Below, in pieces: positions 36,398-48,300 of a stretch of 64,000 nucleotides of DNA. Each line of letters opens with the position of its first letter. Position 1 is the stretch's first letter. Below the pieces are notes generated by a model, which saw only the letters and a program-made list of their open reading frames with translations, made no database searches and was not told where the DNA came from. The stretch lies in NCBI RefSeq assembly GCF_009866765.1, contig NZ_CP019431.1, positions 124,001 to 188,000 on the forward strand, given 5' to 3'. The stretch comes from Pseudomonas sp. S35 (lineage in GTDB: Bacteria > Pseudomonadota > Gammaproteobacteria > Pseudomonadales > Pseudomonadaceae). The position numbers and the translations under genes are program-made.

Positions 36398-38395
36398 ATG
36401 ACCTTCCTCAGCCGTTGCTTGTTGGTTCTGGGTGTATTGCTGGCCAGTGCCTGCGCCCAACAACCCGCCCCTTTCACCCCGCCTGCCGAGCGGCCGACGC
36501 CGCTCAACGAACAGGCGTGGCCGAAAAACCACTTCCTGGGCATTGCCTACCACGACGTGTCGGATCGCGATCCCGACCAGGCCGTGGTGGCGGTGCGCAC
36601 CGAGCGTTTGATCGAACAGTTGGCCTGGCTGCGCGAGAACGGCTACCAGGCGGTCAGCGTTGACCAGATCCTGGCCGCACGCCGTGGCGGCCCGGCATTG
36701 CCGCCCAAGGCGATCATGCTCAGCTTCGACGATGGTTATTCGAGCTTCTATACCCGCGTGCTGCCGATTCTGCGCGCCTACCGCTGGCCGGCCTTGCTGG
36801 CGCCGGTGGGCAGCTGGATCGATACGCCGCTCAACCAGCCGGTGGACTTTGCCGGCTCGCCACGGCCGCGTGGTGAGTTCCTGACCTGGCAGCAGATTCG
36901 TGAAGTGTCCCAGTCTGGCCTGGTGGAAATCGCCGCGCACACCGATGCCAATCACAAAGGCATCCTGGCCAACCCCCAGGGCAACCTCGAGCCGGCCGCG
37001 ACCTCCCTGCGTTATGACCCGGCCACGGGGCGCTATGAAAGCCAGGCGCAGTTCGATGCGCGGTTGCGTGCGGATGTGGTGGCGATCTCCAACAAGATCC
37101 AAACCGTGACCGGCAAGAAACCACGGGTCTGGGTCTGGCCATACGGCGCCGCCAAAGGCACCTCGCTGGCCATCGTCGGCGAACAGGGCTACCAGATGGC
37201 CCTGACCCTGGAAGACGGCCTCGACAGCCTTGGCGACCTGATGAACAGCCCGCGCTTCCTGGTGGCCTCCGACCCGGATGGCGAGCACTTCGCCAACAGC
37301 ATCGTCGCCGTGCAAACCCCGGTACCGCTGCGGGTGCTGCACGTGGACCTGGACAACGTGTACGACCCGGACGCGGCCCAACAGGCGCGCAACCTCGACC
37401 AACTGGTGCAACGCGTGGTGGACATGGGCGCCGGTACGGTGTTCCTGCAAGCGTTCGCCGACCCCAAGGGTGACGGCCTGGTGCACTCGCTGTACTTCCC
37501 CAACCGCCACCTGCCGGTGCGCGCCGACCTGTTCAACCGCGTCGCCTGGCAGTTGCATACCCGTGCCCATGCCAGCGTGTATGCGTGGATGCCAGTGCTG
37601 AGCTTTGCCCTTGACCCCAAGCTGCCACGTGTCACGCGTTGGGACCCGGAAACCGGCAAGGTGGCCACCGACCCGGATCAATACAAACGCCTGTCGCCGT
37701 TCGACCCACAGGTGCGCAAAATCATCGGCGAGATCTATGAAGACCTCGCGCGCAACAGTGCCATCGACGGCGTGCTGTACCACGACGACGCGGTGTTCTC
37801 GGACTTCGAAGACGCCAGCCCCGCCGCGCTCAAGACCTATGCCGCCAACGGCCTGCCGGGCAGCATCGAGGCCCTGCGCGCTGACCCTGCGGTGATGCAA
37901 CGCTGGACGCGCTTCAAGAGCCGCTACCTGATCGACTTCACCAATGAGCTGACCGCCAAGGTCCGCGCTATCTCTGGGCCGCAGGTGCTGACCGCGCGCA
38001 ATATCTTTGCCGAGCCGATGCTCAACCCGCAGAGCGAAGCCTGGTTCGCACAGAACCTCGACGACTTCCTCCAGACCTACGACTGGACGGCCCCCATGGC
38101 GATGCCGCTGATGGAAGGCGAAACGCTGAAGAACTCCAACGCCTGGCTGGAAAAACTGGTGGCCACGGTCAAGGCCCGCCCCGGAGCCTTGCAGCGAACC
38201 GTATTCGAACTGCAAGCCAAAGACTGGCGCACCCCGGCAGCCCCCGACCTGTCCGCCGAACAAATGGCTGAATGGATGGGTGTACTCAAGCGCCAGGGTG
38301 TCACGAGTTTTGGCTACTACCCGGACAACTTCCTGGAAAACTCCCCGGACCTGAAGACTGTGCGTCCGGCCCTTTCCAACCAATGGAACCCTTGA
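36398..38395 (+). CDS. pgaB: PNAG N-deacetylase lipoprotein PgaB
   Basis: 665 residues. The lipobox LASAC (Cys19) makes it an outer-membrane lipoprotein facing the periplasm. The N-terminal polysaccharide-deacetylase domain has IAYHDV, the catalytic SFDDGY (about residues 108-113) and the histidine pair in [12 protein letters not shown]. The C-terminal glycoside-hydrolase-like domain starts near [13 protein letters not shown] and continues past [18 protein letters not shown]. It removes acetyl groups so PNAG can pass PgaA. It lies 12 nt after pgaA and is followed directly by pgaC. Confidence 0.95.
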   Translation: MTFLSRCLLVLGVLLASACAQQPAPFTPPAERPTPLNEQAWPKNHFLGIAYHDVSDRDPDQAVVAVRTERLIEQLAWLRENGYQAVSVDQILAARRGGPALPPKAIMLSFDDGYSSFYTRVLPILRAYRWPALLAPVGSWIDTPLNQPVDFAGSPRPRGEFLTWQQIREVSQSGLVEIAAHTDANHKGILANPQGNLEPAATSLRYDPATGRYESQAQFDARLRADVVAISNKIQTVTGKKPRVWVWPYGAAKGTSLAIVGEQGYQMALTLEDGLDSLGDLMNSPRFLVASDPDGEHFANSIVAVQTPVPLRVLHVDLDNVYDPDAAQQARNLDQLVQRVVDMGAGTVFLQAFADPKGDGLVHSLYFPNRHLPVRADLFNRVAWQLHTRAHASVYAWMPVLSFALDPKLPRVTRWDPETGKVATDPDQYKRLSPFDPQVRKIIGEIYEDLARNSAIDGVLYHDDAVFSDFEDASPAALKTYAANGLPGSIEALRADPAVMQRWTRFKSRYLIDFTNELTAKVRAISGPQVLTARNIFAEPMLNPQSEAWFAQNLDDFLQTYDWTAPMAMPLMEGETLKNSNAWLEKLVATVKARPGALQRTVFELQAKDWRTPAAPDLSAEQMAEWMGVLKRQGVTSFGYYPDNFLENSPDLKTVRPALSNQWNP

Positions 38396-38397
38396 CC

Positions 38398-39738
38398 ATG
38401 TTCGACAGAATCCTGGCTTTATTCGTGCTGGCACTGGTATTGGGTGTGCCCCTGGGCTTGATCTTCCTGGTCACCGGGCAGTTCCTGATGGACTTCGTGT
38501 TTTTCTACCCGCTGTTCATGTCGGCGTTGTGGATCGCCGGCGGCTTGTACTTCTGGCTGCACTGGGAGCGCCACTGGCCCTGGGAAGAAGACACCCCGGC
38601 GCCGACCCTGGCCGGCAACCCGCTGATCTCGATCATCATCCCTTGCTACAACGAGGGTGATAACGCTGCCGACACTATCCATGCGGCGCTGGGCCAGCTG
38701 TACCCGAACATCGAAGTGATCGCGGTCAACGACGGCTCCAAAGACAACACCGCTGCGGTGCTCGACGCCCTGGCGTTGGAGCATCCGCGCCTGCGGGTGC
38801 TGCACCTGGCGCAGAACCAAGGCAAGGCCGTGGCCTTGCGCATGGGCGCTGTGGCGGCGCGCAGTGAGTACCTGGTGTGCATCGACGGCGATGCGCTGCT
38901 CGATAAAAATGCGGCGGCCTACATGGTCGCGCCGATGCTCGATAACCCGCGCCTGGGCGCCGTGACCGGCAACCCACGCATCCGCACACGCTCGACCTTG
39001 ATCGGCCGCGTGCAGGTGGGCGAGTTCTCCTCGATCATCGGTTTGATCAAACGTACCCAGCGCGTGTTCGGGCGGATCTTCACGGTGTCGGGTGTGGTGG
39101 TGGCGTTCCGTAAGAAGGCACTGGACCGTATCGACTACTGGTCCACCGACATGATCACCGAAGACATCGACGTCAGCTGGAAGCTGCAACTGGACCACTG
39201 GAGCATCTTCTACGAACCCCGCGCACTGTGCTGGATCCTGATGCCCGAAACCGTCGGCGGCCTGTGGAAACAACGCCTGCGCTGGGCCCAGGGCGGCGCT
39301 GAAGTGCTGTTCAAGAATATCCGTGGCATTTGGCAATGGCGCCACCGCTACCTGTGGCCGCTGCTGTTCGAATACTGCCTGTCCACCGGTTGGGCCTTCA
39401 CCTTCCTGCTGTCGGTGATCTTCTGGGGGCTGGGCAAGTTCATGGTGTTGCCGCAGGCGATTACCGTGGACTCCCTGGTGCCGCCGGCGTTTACCGGGCT
39501 GGTGTTGGCGATGGTGTGCCTGGTGCAGTTTGCGGTGAGCATCCTGATCGACCGGCGCTACGAGAAAGACCTGTGGAAAACCCTGTTCTGGACCGTGTGG
39601 TACCCGATGGTGTTCTGGCTGGTCAGCCTGTTCACCACCCTGGTCAGTTTTCCCAAGGTGCTGTTCAACCAGCACCAGAAGCGCGCGCGCTGGGTCAGCC
39701 CGGACCGCGGTATCAAACCTGCTGAAGAGGAGGCGTGA
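38398..39738 (+). CDS. pgaC: PNAG synthase, glycosyltransferase family 2, PgaC
   Basis: 446 residues with N- and C-terminal membrane helices around a GT2 domain. Motifs are [30 protein letters not shown] (DxD-type), [10 protein letters not shown] (catalytic Asp) and QRLRWAQGG (QxxRW). These make a processive beta-glycosyltransferase that polymerises UDP-GlcNAc and pushes the chain across the inner membrane. ATG 38398 follows the pgaB stop by 2 nt; the frame is open further upstream but inside pgaB. Confidence 0.95.
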   Translation: MFDRILALFVLALVLGVPLGLIFLVTGQFLMDFVFFYPLFMSALWIAGGLYFWLHWERHWPWEEDTPAPTLAGNPLISIIIPCYNEGDNAADTIHAALGQLYPNIEVIAVNDGSKDNTAAVLDALALEHPRLRVLHLAQNQGKAVALRMGAVAARSEYLVCIDGDALLDKNAAAYMVAPMLDNPRLGAVTGNPRIRTRSTLIGRVQVGEFSSIIGLIKRTQRVFGRIFTVSGVVVAFRKKALDRIDYWSTDMITEDIDVSWKLQLDHWSIFYEPRALCWILMPETVGGLWKQRLRWAQGGAEVLFKNIRGIWQWRHRYLWPLLFEYCLSTGWAFTFLLSVIFWGLGKFMVLPQAITVDSLVPPAFTGLVLAMVCLVQFAVSILIDRRYEKDLWKTLFWTVWYPMVFWLVSLFTTLVSFPKVLFNQHQKRARWVSPDRGIKPAEEEA

Positions 39739-39740
39739 TC

Positions 39741-40223
39741 ATGAAACTGGTCAGAACTCGCCAAAGTACCGTGATGTGGATCATCGACGTGATCTTGACC
39801 CTGATGGCCTGGGCCGGGCTGGTCTGGCTGTTGGTGCGCGGGATCAACTCGATGCTGGAAACCCACGGTGGCCCACGCATCGAGGCGCCGATTTTCGCCG
39901 CGCTCAACACGTTGCAGATCTACCTGTGGATTGCATTGTTCAACGCGGTGATCCTGGTCACCTGGGCGCGTTACCAGCAACGCAAGGGACGCAAGTTCGC
40001 CCAGCGCCGCGCCGAGGCCAAGGCCCTCTCCGACAAGAGCCTGAGCGAGAGCTTCAGCCTGGCGGAAGGGGACCTGGAGCAACTGCGCCGGCCGGGCGTA
40101 CTGGTGATCCACAACGACGAAGAGGGCGGCGTGTCGGAAGTCAAAGCCCATGTTTCCCGTGACGTGGAAAAGCCAGGCTTGACCCTGGTGCCGGGCAAGG
40201 ACCAGAACAAAGACGCCAGCTAG
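39741..40223 (+). CDS. pgaD: PNAG biosynthesis accessory protein PgaD
   Basis: 160 residues with two membrane helices (MWIIDVILTLMAWAGLVWLL and LQIYLWIALFNAVILVTWAR) and a basic/acidic cytoplasmic tail. GAGGAGG lies 7 nt before ATG 39741, so this start is preferred over the in-frame GTG at 39735. In E. coli PgaD works with PgaC and is stabilised by cyclic di-GMP. It is the last gene of pgaABCD and is followed by a strong hairpin. Confidence 0.88.
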   Translation: MKLVRTRQSTVMWIIDVILTLMAWAGLVWLLVRGINSMLETHGGPRIEAPIFAALNTLQIYLWIALFNAVILVTWARYQQRKGRKFAQRRAEAKALSDKSLSESFSLAEGDLEQLRRPGVLVIHNDEEGGVSEVKAHVSRDVEKPGLTLVPGKDQNKDAS

Positions 40224-40266
40224 TGTTGTAAACCCAAAAGCCCTGATCAGTTAAGGGCAACCCCAG

Positions 40267-40304
40267 TACCCGTGGCGAGGGAGCAAGCTCGCTCGCCACG
40301 GGTA
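40267..40304. repeat. REP-like hairpin after pgaD
   Basis: TACCCGTGGCGAG and CTCGCCACGGGTA pair perfectly over 13 bp around GGAGCAAGCTCG. This is a common Pseudomonas repeat (GGCGAGGGAGCAAGCTCG...) and probably serves as the 3' end of the pga transcript. Confidence 0.75.
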
Positions 40305-40342
40305 ACTTCTCGCGCATTGTATTTATTGCGACCCAATTCACA

Positions 40343-40369
40343 AAAACGCCGCGAACTTTTCGGCGTTTT
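40343..40369. terminator. Terminator-like hairpin
   Basis: AAAACGCCG, a nine-base loop, then CGGCGTTTT, with A and T tracts on both sides. It could end transcription from either direction between the pga operon and the cdi locus. Confidence 0.6.
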
Positions 40370-40631
40370 CCGGTACTAACTTATCTCGGCAATAACTTGA
40401 TGGCCAATTAGTGGCAACTTTCAAGTTATCCGACGAATCGCTATCAAAACAGCTGCCGCCTGTCGGAATACTATTTCAAGTTTCAGGCTGCCTACTTGTT
40501 TGATAATTTTTTGTTGTTATCAATCAATGTGTTGCGTGGATAGCTAGTACGATTGTGCAACTAACTCAACTTCTTGGGTTGGTGCGATTTCGATGTTAGT
40601 TTCGCGGCCCTTGATTTTCGACGGACCGAAT
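40370..40631. promoter_or_regulatory. AT-rich leader of the two-partner-secretion locus
   Basis: About 260 nt, more AT-rich than the surrounding DNA (for example TTGATAATTTTTTGTTG around 40500), with no gene. Expected to hold the cdiBA promoter. No specific site is recognised. Confidence 0.4.
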
Positions 40632-42353
40632 ATGTCTTTTCTATTACCACGGACTCGGTATTTTCTATGCACTTTACTGCTCGCTTATTTGAGTATTAAC
40701 AGTGCTGTGGCCGCCCCTACGCCAGGGGATCAGGACCTGATCCGCGATCGCCAGAACCGCCTCCTCGAAGAGCAGCGCCGCCGCCTGGACGAGCTCCAGG
40801 ACCTGCCCGGCAAAGCCAGCAAGCCACAGGCGCCGGCACTGCCTGCCGACACCCGTTGCTTCCCCATCCAGGACATCGAACTCAAGGGCGCCGACAGCCT
40901 CTCCGCCGCCGACCGCACACGCTTGCTCAAGCCCTATGTCGGCCAGTGCCTGGGCGTTGCCCAGCTCAATCAACTGCTCAAGGTCATCACCGACCATTAC
41001 ATCACCAAAGGCCGCGTCACCAGCCGCGCCTACCTGCCGCAGCAGGACCTTTCCAGCGGCCATCTACAGGTGCTGGTGGTCGAAGGCAAACTCGAAGGCT
41101 TGAAGGGGGCCCAGGGCAGCACGGTCACCGACCGCGAGCTGGCTATGGCGTTTCCGGGCAAAGTCGGCGCGGCGCTCAACCTGCGCGAAGTCGAGCAACT
41201 GGTGGATCAACTCAGCCGCCTGCCGTCCAAGCAGGCGCAGATGGAATTGACCCCCGGCAGCCAGATCGGCGGCAGCGAAGTATTGGTCAAGAACCAGCCG
41301 CAAAAGCCTTGGCGTGCCAGCCTGTCGCGCAATAACGACGGCCAGAAAAGCACCGGCGAACAGCAGTGGGGCGCGGGCCTTGAGTGGGACAGCCCGCTGG
41401 GCCTGGCCGATCAACTGATCCTGCGCGGTGGCCATGACGCCATCAGCGACCACCAGAAAACCTCGAAAAACAGCATGCTCTACTACAACGTGCCGTGGGG
41501 CTGGTGGAACTTCAGTTACACCTACAGCGAGAGCGAGTACCGCGCGCCGGGCGACCTTGACGGCTACAAGTACAAGCAAACGGGCGACAGCCAGAACCAC
41601 CAGGTGCGTGCCGAGCGCGTGGTGCATCGCGATGACGTGAGCAAGACCTCGGTCAACGTCGGCCTGACGCATCTGCGCACCAACAACTACTTCAACGACG
41701 AGCGCCTGGACGTCAGCAGCAACCGCCTCAGCGAGTTCCAGGTGGGCATCAACCACGGGCGCCGCATCGGCAATGCCTTCGTCAACCTGGATGTCGGCAT
41801 GCAGAACGGCACCGGCGCCTTTGACGCCCAAAAGGATGACCAGGAACGCATCCGCGGCAACCTCACCCCAACCCCGCGCTACCGCAAATACACCGCCACA
41901 GTGAGCTACCTGCAACCCTTCACGCTGTGGGGCGAATCGTTGAGTTTTTCCAGCCTGGCCACCGGACAGCGCAGTGAAGACGTGCTGTACCCGGCGCAAC
42001 GCATGAGCCTCGGCGGTTCGTACTCGGTGCGCGGGTTCAAGGACCAGCAACTGACCGGCGACAGCGGCGGCTACTGGCGCAACGAAGTGCGCTGGGCACG
42101 CCCGGTGACCCTCGACTGGATGCGCCCCGCCTTTGCCGAATACGGCGCCAGCGTCGGCTATGACCAGGGCGTGATTCGCAACGATCGCTACAACGATGAC
42201 CAGCACGGCAGGGTGTCGAGTAACTCCCTGGAGCTGTTCGCTCGCGGCAAAAACGTCAGCACCAGCGTGACCTTTGCCCACTCCCTGGAGCGACCTGGCG
42301 TGATGACCGAGCGCGAAGCGCCGATCTATTTCCGCCTGGATTTCTACCTGTAA
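40632..42353 (+). CDS. cdiB: TpsB/ShlB-family transporter (CdiB-like)
   Basis: 573 residues. The signal peptide (MSFLLPRTRYFLCTLLLAYL followed by SINSAVAA) fixes the start at 40632. Two POTRA-type domains (CFPIQDIELKGADSLSA, and around VEGKLEGLKG) are followed by a 16-strand barrel with the hallmark GGSYSVRGF (VRGY/F motif of loop 6) and a C-terminal FRLDFYL. It exports the large TpsA partner encoded next. The 31-nt gap shows an operon. Confidence 0.93.
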   Translation: MSFLLPRTRYFLCTLLLAYLSINSAVAAPTPGDQDLIRDRQNRLLEEQRRRLDELQDLPGKASKPQAPALPADTRCFPIQDIELKGADSLSAADRTRLLKPYVGQCLGVAQLNQLLKVITDHYITKGRVTSRAYLPQQDLSSGHLQVLVVEGKLEGLKGAQGSTVTDRELAMAFPGKVGAALNLREVEQLVDQLSRLPSKQAQMELTPGSQIGGSEVLVKNQPQKPWRASLSRNNDGQKSTGEQQWGAGLEWDSPLGLADQLILRGGHDAISDHQKTSKNSMLYYNVPWGWWNFSYTYSESEYRAPGDLDGYKYKQTGDSQNHQVRAERVVHRDDVSKTSVNVGLTHLRTNNYFNDERLDVSSNRLSEFQVGINHGRRIGNAFVNLDVGMQNGTGAFDAQKDDQERIRGNLTPTPRYRKYTATVSYLQPFTLWGESLSFSSLATGQRSEDVLYPAQRMSLGGSYSVRGFKDQQLTGDSGGYWRNEVRWARPVTLDWMRPAFAEYGASVGYDQGVIRNDRYNDDQHGRVSSNSLELFARGKNVSTSVTFAHSLERPGVMTEREAPIYFRLDFYL

Positions 42354-42384
42354 TTCAACGCCCGCAGCCTTTGAGATTTTGAAT

Positions 42385-45300
42385 ATGGACGTTCGCCCTG
42401 TTACTGCCCTGAAAACCCTGAGCCAACGCGGCCTGGCCTTGATCCTGGCCAACGCGCTGTTCTGGCAGCCACTGCTGGCCCAGGCCGACGGGATCGTGGT
42501 CAGCGGCCCGGGCACCACGCTTGGCCAGGCGGGCAACGGCGTGCCGGTGGTGAACATCGCCACCCCTAATGGCAGCGGCCTGTCCCACAACCAGTTCAAG
42601 GACTACAACGTCGGCCCGGGCGGCGTGATCCTCAACAACGCCAACAGCATTGTGCAAAGCACGCAACTGGGCGGGATCATTGTCGGCAACCCGAACCTCA
42701 AGGGCGGCGCGGCGAATGTCATCCTCAACGAAGTCAAAGGCGGCAGCCCCAGCCAATTGCGTGGCTACACCGAAGTGGCGGGCCAGTCGGCCAAGGTCAT
42801 TGTGGCCAACCCTTACGGCATCAGTTGCAACGGTTGCGGGTTCATCAACACCCCCAACGTCACCCTGACCACCGGTAAACCGGTGATCGATCAGGCCGGG
42901 CAGCTGAAAAGCTACCAGGTCGACGGCGGTGCAGTGACCATCGACGGCAAAGGCTTGAACGCGAGCAACGTCGATCGCTTCGAGATCATCACCCGCTCGG
43001 CCAAGATCAACGCCCAGATCAACGCGCGCCAGCTTACCGTGATTGCCGGGCGCAACGACGTCGACGCGCAAAGCCTGAAAACCACCGTACGTGCCGACGA
43101 CGGCAGCGCCAAGCCGGAACTGGCCATCGACTCATCGGCCCTAGGCGGCATGTACGCCGGCGCCATCAAGTTGGTGGGCACCGAAGCCGGTGTGGGCGTG
43201 AAGCTCGACGGCACACTGGCCGCCAGTGGCGGCGACATTCAACTCGATGCCAACGGCCACTTGAGCATGGCCCAGGCAGCTGCCAGCGGCGCGGTGGACA
43301 TCAAGGCTGCGAGCCTGGAGACCAAGGGCGCGGTCTACGCCGGCACCACCCTCAAGGCACAGACCAAAGGCACGCTGAAAAACAGCAAGACCCTCGCCGC
43401 ACGCGACAGCATCACCCTGGCCAGCAACGGCCAATTGACCAACAGCGGCATCATCGAAGCCGGGGTCAACGCCGACAACACCCGCAACACCGGTGGCGAC
43501 GTCACCCTCGACAGCCAGCAGATCACCAACACCGGCACAGTGATCGCCAATCGTGAACTCACCGCCACCGCCAGTACCCTGGACAACCAGGGCGGCACCT
43601 TGAGCGCCAAGCAGGCGCTGAACGTCACCGCCGACCGTGTCGACAACCGCAACAAAGGCCGGCTGCTCAGCGACGGCGCACAAACCCTCACCGTCAGCGG
43701 CTTGCTGGACAACACCCAGGGCGGTCTTATCGACAGCAGCGGTGCCTTCACCCTGCATGGCAACACCCTGGACAACAGCGCCGGTAGCCTGACCAGTGGC
43801 GGTGCGATCACCCTGGATTTGATCGGCGACCTGATCAACCGCAACGGCAAGCTGGCCAGCGCCGGGCCGTTGCTGATCCAGCGCGCGGCACACATCGACA
43901 ACCAGGGCGGCAAGCTCGCCAGCCAGGGCTTGCTGACGGTATTCGCCAACAGCATCGACAACCGTAACACCGGTACCCTGGCCGCCAACGATGGCCTAGC
44001 CCTGACCACCAACGGCCTGCTCCAGAACGCCAGCAACGGCCTGATCCACAGTGAAAACGCAGGCGTGACCATCACCGCCGGCACCCTCGACAATAACGGT
44101 GGGCGCATCGCCGCCAAAGCCGGCGACGCACTGATCGACGCCACTGACTTCAACAACGGCAGCGGCGCGTTGTTTGCGCGCGATCGCGTGCGCCTGACCG
44201 GCATGAATGTGGATAACGCCGGCGAGATCGCCGGCAACCAGGTGGATGTGAGCCTGGAGGGCGCACTGAACAACCGTGGCCTGATCGAAAGCGCCACGAC
44301 CCTCGATGTCGAAACCGCCAGCCTGAACAACAGCGGGCAACTGCGCGCCCTGGGCACCCTCGGCAAGACCCGCTACGCCATCGGCGGCCTGCTCAACAAC
44401 AGCGGCAGCCTGGAGACCGCCAACGATCAATTGAGCCTTGCCGCCTCCAGCTTCCAGAACACCGGCGGCAAGGTGTTGCACGTGGGCACCGGCGTACTCG
44501 ACCTCAGTGACATCAGCCTCGATGACGTGGGTGGCAGCCTGGTCACCAACGGCGACCTGACCCTCGACAAAACCCGCTGGACCAACAGCACCGCGATCCA
44601 GGCCGGGCGCCTGACCGTCAATGTGGATAACCTGCAACAGACCGCCACCGGCAAGTTGCTCGGCACCCGTGCGCTGCTCGGCAAAGGCCAGGACTGGGCC
44701 GTCGGTGGCACCGTTGCCAGCCAAGGCAGCCTTGATCTGCACGTCGATAACCTGCTCAACGACCACGGCCTGATCTTCAGCGGCGGCGACTTGAACCTGC
44801 GGGTCGAGCGCCTGAAAAACCTCGGCGCCACGATCTACGCCATGGGCAACCTGCGGGTCGACCGCGACGGCCAGGGCGGCTTGGCCACCAGCATCATCAA
44901 CAGCTCAGGAACCCTCGAAAGCGAGCGCAACCTGGTCCTCGCTGCCAGCACCCTCGACAACATTCGTACCGTGCTGACCACCGAGTCCGGCATCTACAGC
45001 GCATCGATCACCCCCACGGCGTGCATCTTTGGCGTGACCGGTGGCGACTGCGAAGGCGGCAAGCAAAACCGACCGTTCCAGATCACCCAGCGTGATCACT
45101 TCATCGTCAGCGATGCCACGGCAGCGTCCAGCATCACTGCGGGCGGCGACATGCTGCTCACCGGCGGCGACCTGCTCAACAGCAGCAGTAGCATCGCCGC
45201 CGGTGGCAACCTCACGGCCATCGTCAACCAGCTGACCAACGTTGGCGTGGTCACCCACGACACTCAGTACGACCGCATCTTTACCTCCGCCCGCGAGCGC

Positions 45301-48300
45301 AAGCCGGGCGGCTGGTACCGCGAAGCCGCCGCGTTCACCCAGCGCTATACCGCAGGCCAGGACATGGGCGGCGTCGAAGCGGGCCTGGCGTCGTTCATCG
45401 GCAAGATGGAGCGCGAGCAGATCGGCCTGCGCAAGACCACCCAGTTAAGCGCGCCAGACCAAAGTTACGCCGCCGTGATCCAAGCCGGCGGCAGCGTGGA
45501 CGTGAGGGCCCAGGCCGGCATCGACAACAGCGTCGTGCGCGGTGGCTACACCTACGTCGGCAGCGGCGCCAACACCCACGCGCCGGGCTACTCGACCCTG
45601 GTCCGCCTCAACCCGCAACTGCCACCGGACGTCGCCCAGCAACAGGTCAACCCGCTGGGCCTGCCTGGCTTCGCGCTGCCCACCGGCGAGAACGGCCTGT
45701 TTCACCTCAACGACAGCGATGGCGCCAAAGGCCTGCCCACCAGCCAGTTCGCGGCCAACCCGCATAAGTACCTGATCGAAACCAACCCGCTGTTCACGGA
45801 TATGCGTCAGTTCCTGGGCTCGGACTACATGCTGACCAAGCTCGGCTACGACCCCGATACCGCGCAAAAGCGCCTGGGCGATGGCTTCTACGAACAGCGC
45901 CTGATCCAGCAAGCCGTACTCGCCCGCACCGGCCAGCGTTTTATCGACGGCCAGACCAGCGACGCCGACCTGTTCAAGCACCTGATGGACAACGCCATCG
46001 GCAGCAAAACCGCGCTTAACCTGTCGGTGGGTGTGAGCCTCACCGCCGAACAAGTCGCGGCACTGACCCACGACATCGTGTGGCTGGAAAGCACCACCGT
46101 TGCCGGGCAAGAAGTGCTGGTGCCAGTGCTCTACCTGGCCCAGGCCAGCAACCGCCTGGCACCCAACGGCGCGTTGATTTCCGGCACCGACGTCAACCTG
46201 ATCACCGGCAGCAACCTCAACAACGCCGGCACCTTGCGCGCCTCCGGCAGCCTGCTGGCGAACGTCGGCGGCAGCTTCACCAACAGCGGCCTGATGGAAG
46301 CCGGTGGCCGCCTCGATGTGCTGGCCGGCAACAACCTGACCAACCGCGCAGGCGGTGTGATCAGCGCGGGTAACGTCAACCTCGCTGCTGGCGCCGAGCT
46401 GCTCAACGAGCGCAGTGTCACCACCCACGAAAGCGCCAGCAGCTACCGCACCGAACGCAGCGACTTCGTCGACAGCGCCGCGCGCATCGAGTCGGCCAAC
46501 GACTTGGCCATGCAAGCCGGTGGCAACGTCAACAACATCGGCGGCGTGCTCAAGAGCGGCGCCGACACCACGGTCAAGGCCGTGGGCGACGTCAACATCA
46601 CCGCCTCCAAAAGCCTCGACAGCGGCGCCATCGGCAACCGTTCCAGCTTCACCACCATCGCCCAGCAAGGCTCCGTGGTCGACGCTGGCCGCGACCTGCA
46701 TGTGATCGCCGGGCGCGACATCAGCGCCGTGGCCAGCCAGCTCGAAGCCAAGCGCGACGTCAACCTGATTGCCACCCGCGACCTCAACGCCATCGCGGCA
46801 GCCAACGAGCAGCATTCGACGTACAGCTCGAAAAAAATCAAAAGCATCGAAGACCACGTGCAGCAAGTGTCCAGCGTGATCAAGGCCGGCGGCGACGCCA
46901 CCCTGAGCGCCGGGCAGAACCTGCAACTGGTGGCCAGCCAGGTGAATGCCGACAACGAGGCGTACCTGGTCTCCGGCAAAAACCTCGAGCTCAAAGCCGC
47001 CGAAAACCAGGACTACAGCTTCTACAGCAAGACCAAGAAAACCTCCCAGGGCAAAAAATTCCGCCTGGATGAAACCGATGTGGTGAACAACGTTGGCAGC
47101 CTGGTCAGCGCGGGGACGAACAGCACCGTCGTCGCCGGTGCCGACCTGCTGCTGGCCGGCAGTGCCGTCACCGCTGAAAAAGGCGCCACGCAACTGGTGG
47201 CCGGCCAAGACGTGAACATCCTCGCCGTCAGCAACGCCGACAGCGCCCGTCACGAACGCAAGGAAAGTAAAAGCAGCTGGGGCGGCCTGAAGTCGAGCAA
47301 GGTTGAGGACAAAGTCGACGAAAAACGCACCACCGCGATGGGCAGCATGGTCTCCGGCGAAACCGTCACCGTCGCGGCCAAACGCGATGCCACGGTCACC
47401 GGTTCCAACCTGGTCAGCACCGGCGACCTCGCCGTCCAGGCTGGCCGCGACCTGACCATCGACGCGGCGCAAAACACCTTCGCCCGCACCGACATGCACA
47501 AGGAAAAAAATCGCGACCTCACCGGCGTGCTGACCGGCAACAAGCTCGGTCTGGATGACATGACCGGCAACCAGAAGCTGTACATCAACAGCTCGAAGCA
47601 CAACGGCACCGCCAATGAAATGACCTTGACCGGCAGCACCATTGGCTCGAGTGCGGGCAATGTGTCGTTGACGGCGGGGCGTGAGTTGAAGGTGGTGGCC
47701 AGTGATCTGGTGAGCACCAAAAACATGGAGTTGAGCGGGGCGAATGTCACCGTTACTTCAGGGATGGAGACGGCCAGTCAGACCAGTAAGGACAGTTCCA
47801 AGAGCTTGGCGGTTGGGCGAGTGATCGCGGGCACCGTGGTCGACACCGCCAACAGCATCCGCGACGCAGCCGAGGCGGCGCGCAGCTCCGACGACCCGCG
47901 TCTCAAGGCAGTGAAGATCGCCCAGGCGGCGCTGTCGATGTACAACCTCAATAACCAGGCGGGCGAACTCGCTAAGCAAAGCACCGGCTTCAAGGACAAA
48001 ACCGGTGGCTCCGTCGGCAACGGTTCGTTCATCAAGATCGGCACCGAACTGGCCAATACCCGCACCAAAAACAGCAGCGAATACACGGCGCAGACCGCTC
48101 ACCAGAGCAACCTCAACGCCGGGGGCAAACTGTCGATCATCGCTGCGGGCGACGCGCCGGGCACTGTGGGTGACTTGACGATCACCGGCAGTACGTTGAA
48201 AGCCGACAGCACGTTGCTGTCCGCGAAAAACAACATCCTGATGCAGAGCGCACAGAACACCACTGACCGCAAAAACGACGGCTCACGCAACAGGACCGCT

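Noticed and set aside
35948..38434. 828-codon minus-strand frame opposite pgaA/pgaB
   Set aside because: It crosses two recognised genes and has no protein-like segments.
45445..47601. 718-codon minus-strand frame opposite cdiA
   Set aside because: The repetitive Val/Gly/Ala/His pattern mirrors the hemagglutinin repeats of the real gene.
43200..47700. Repeated motifs in cdiA considered as a CRISPR array or satellite
   Set aside because: The repeats are degenerate, in frame and code for NNxGxL-type hemagglutinin repeats; there are no constant repeats with unique spacers.
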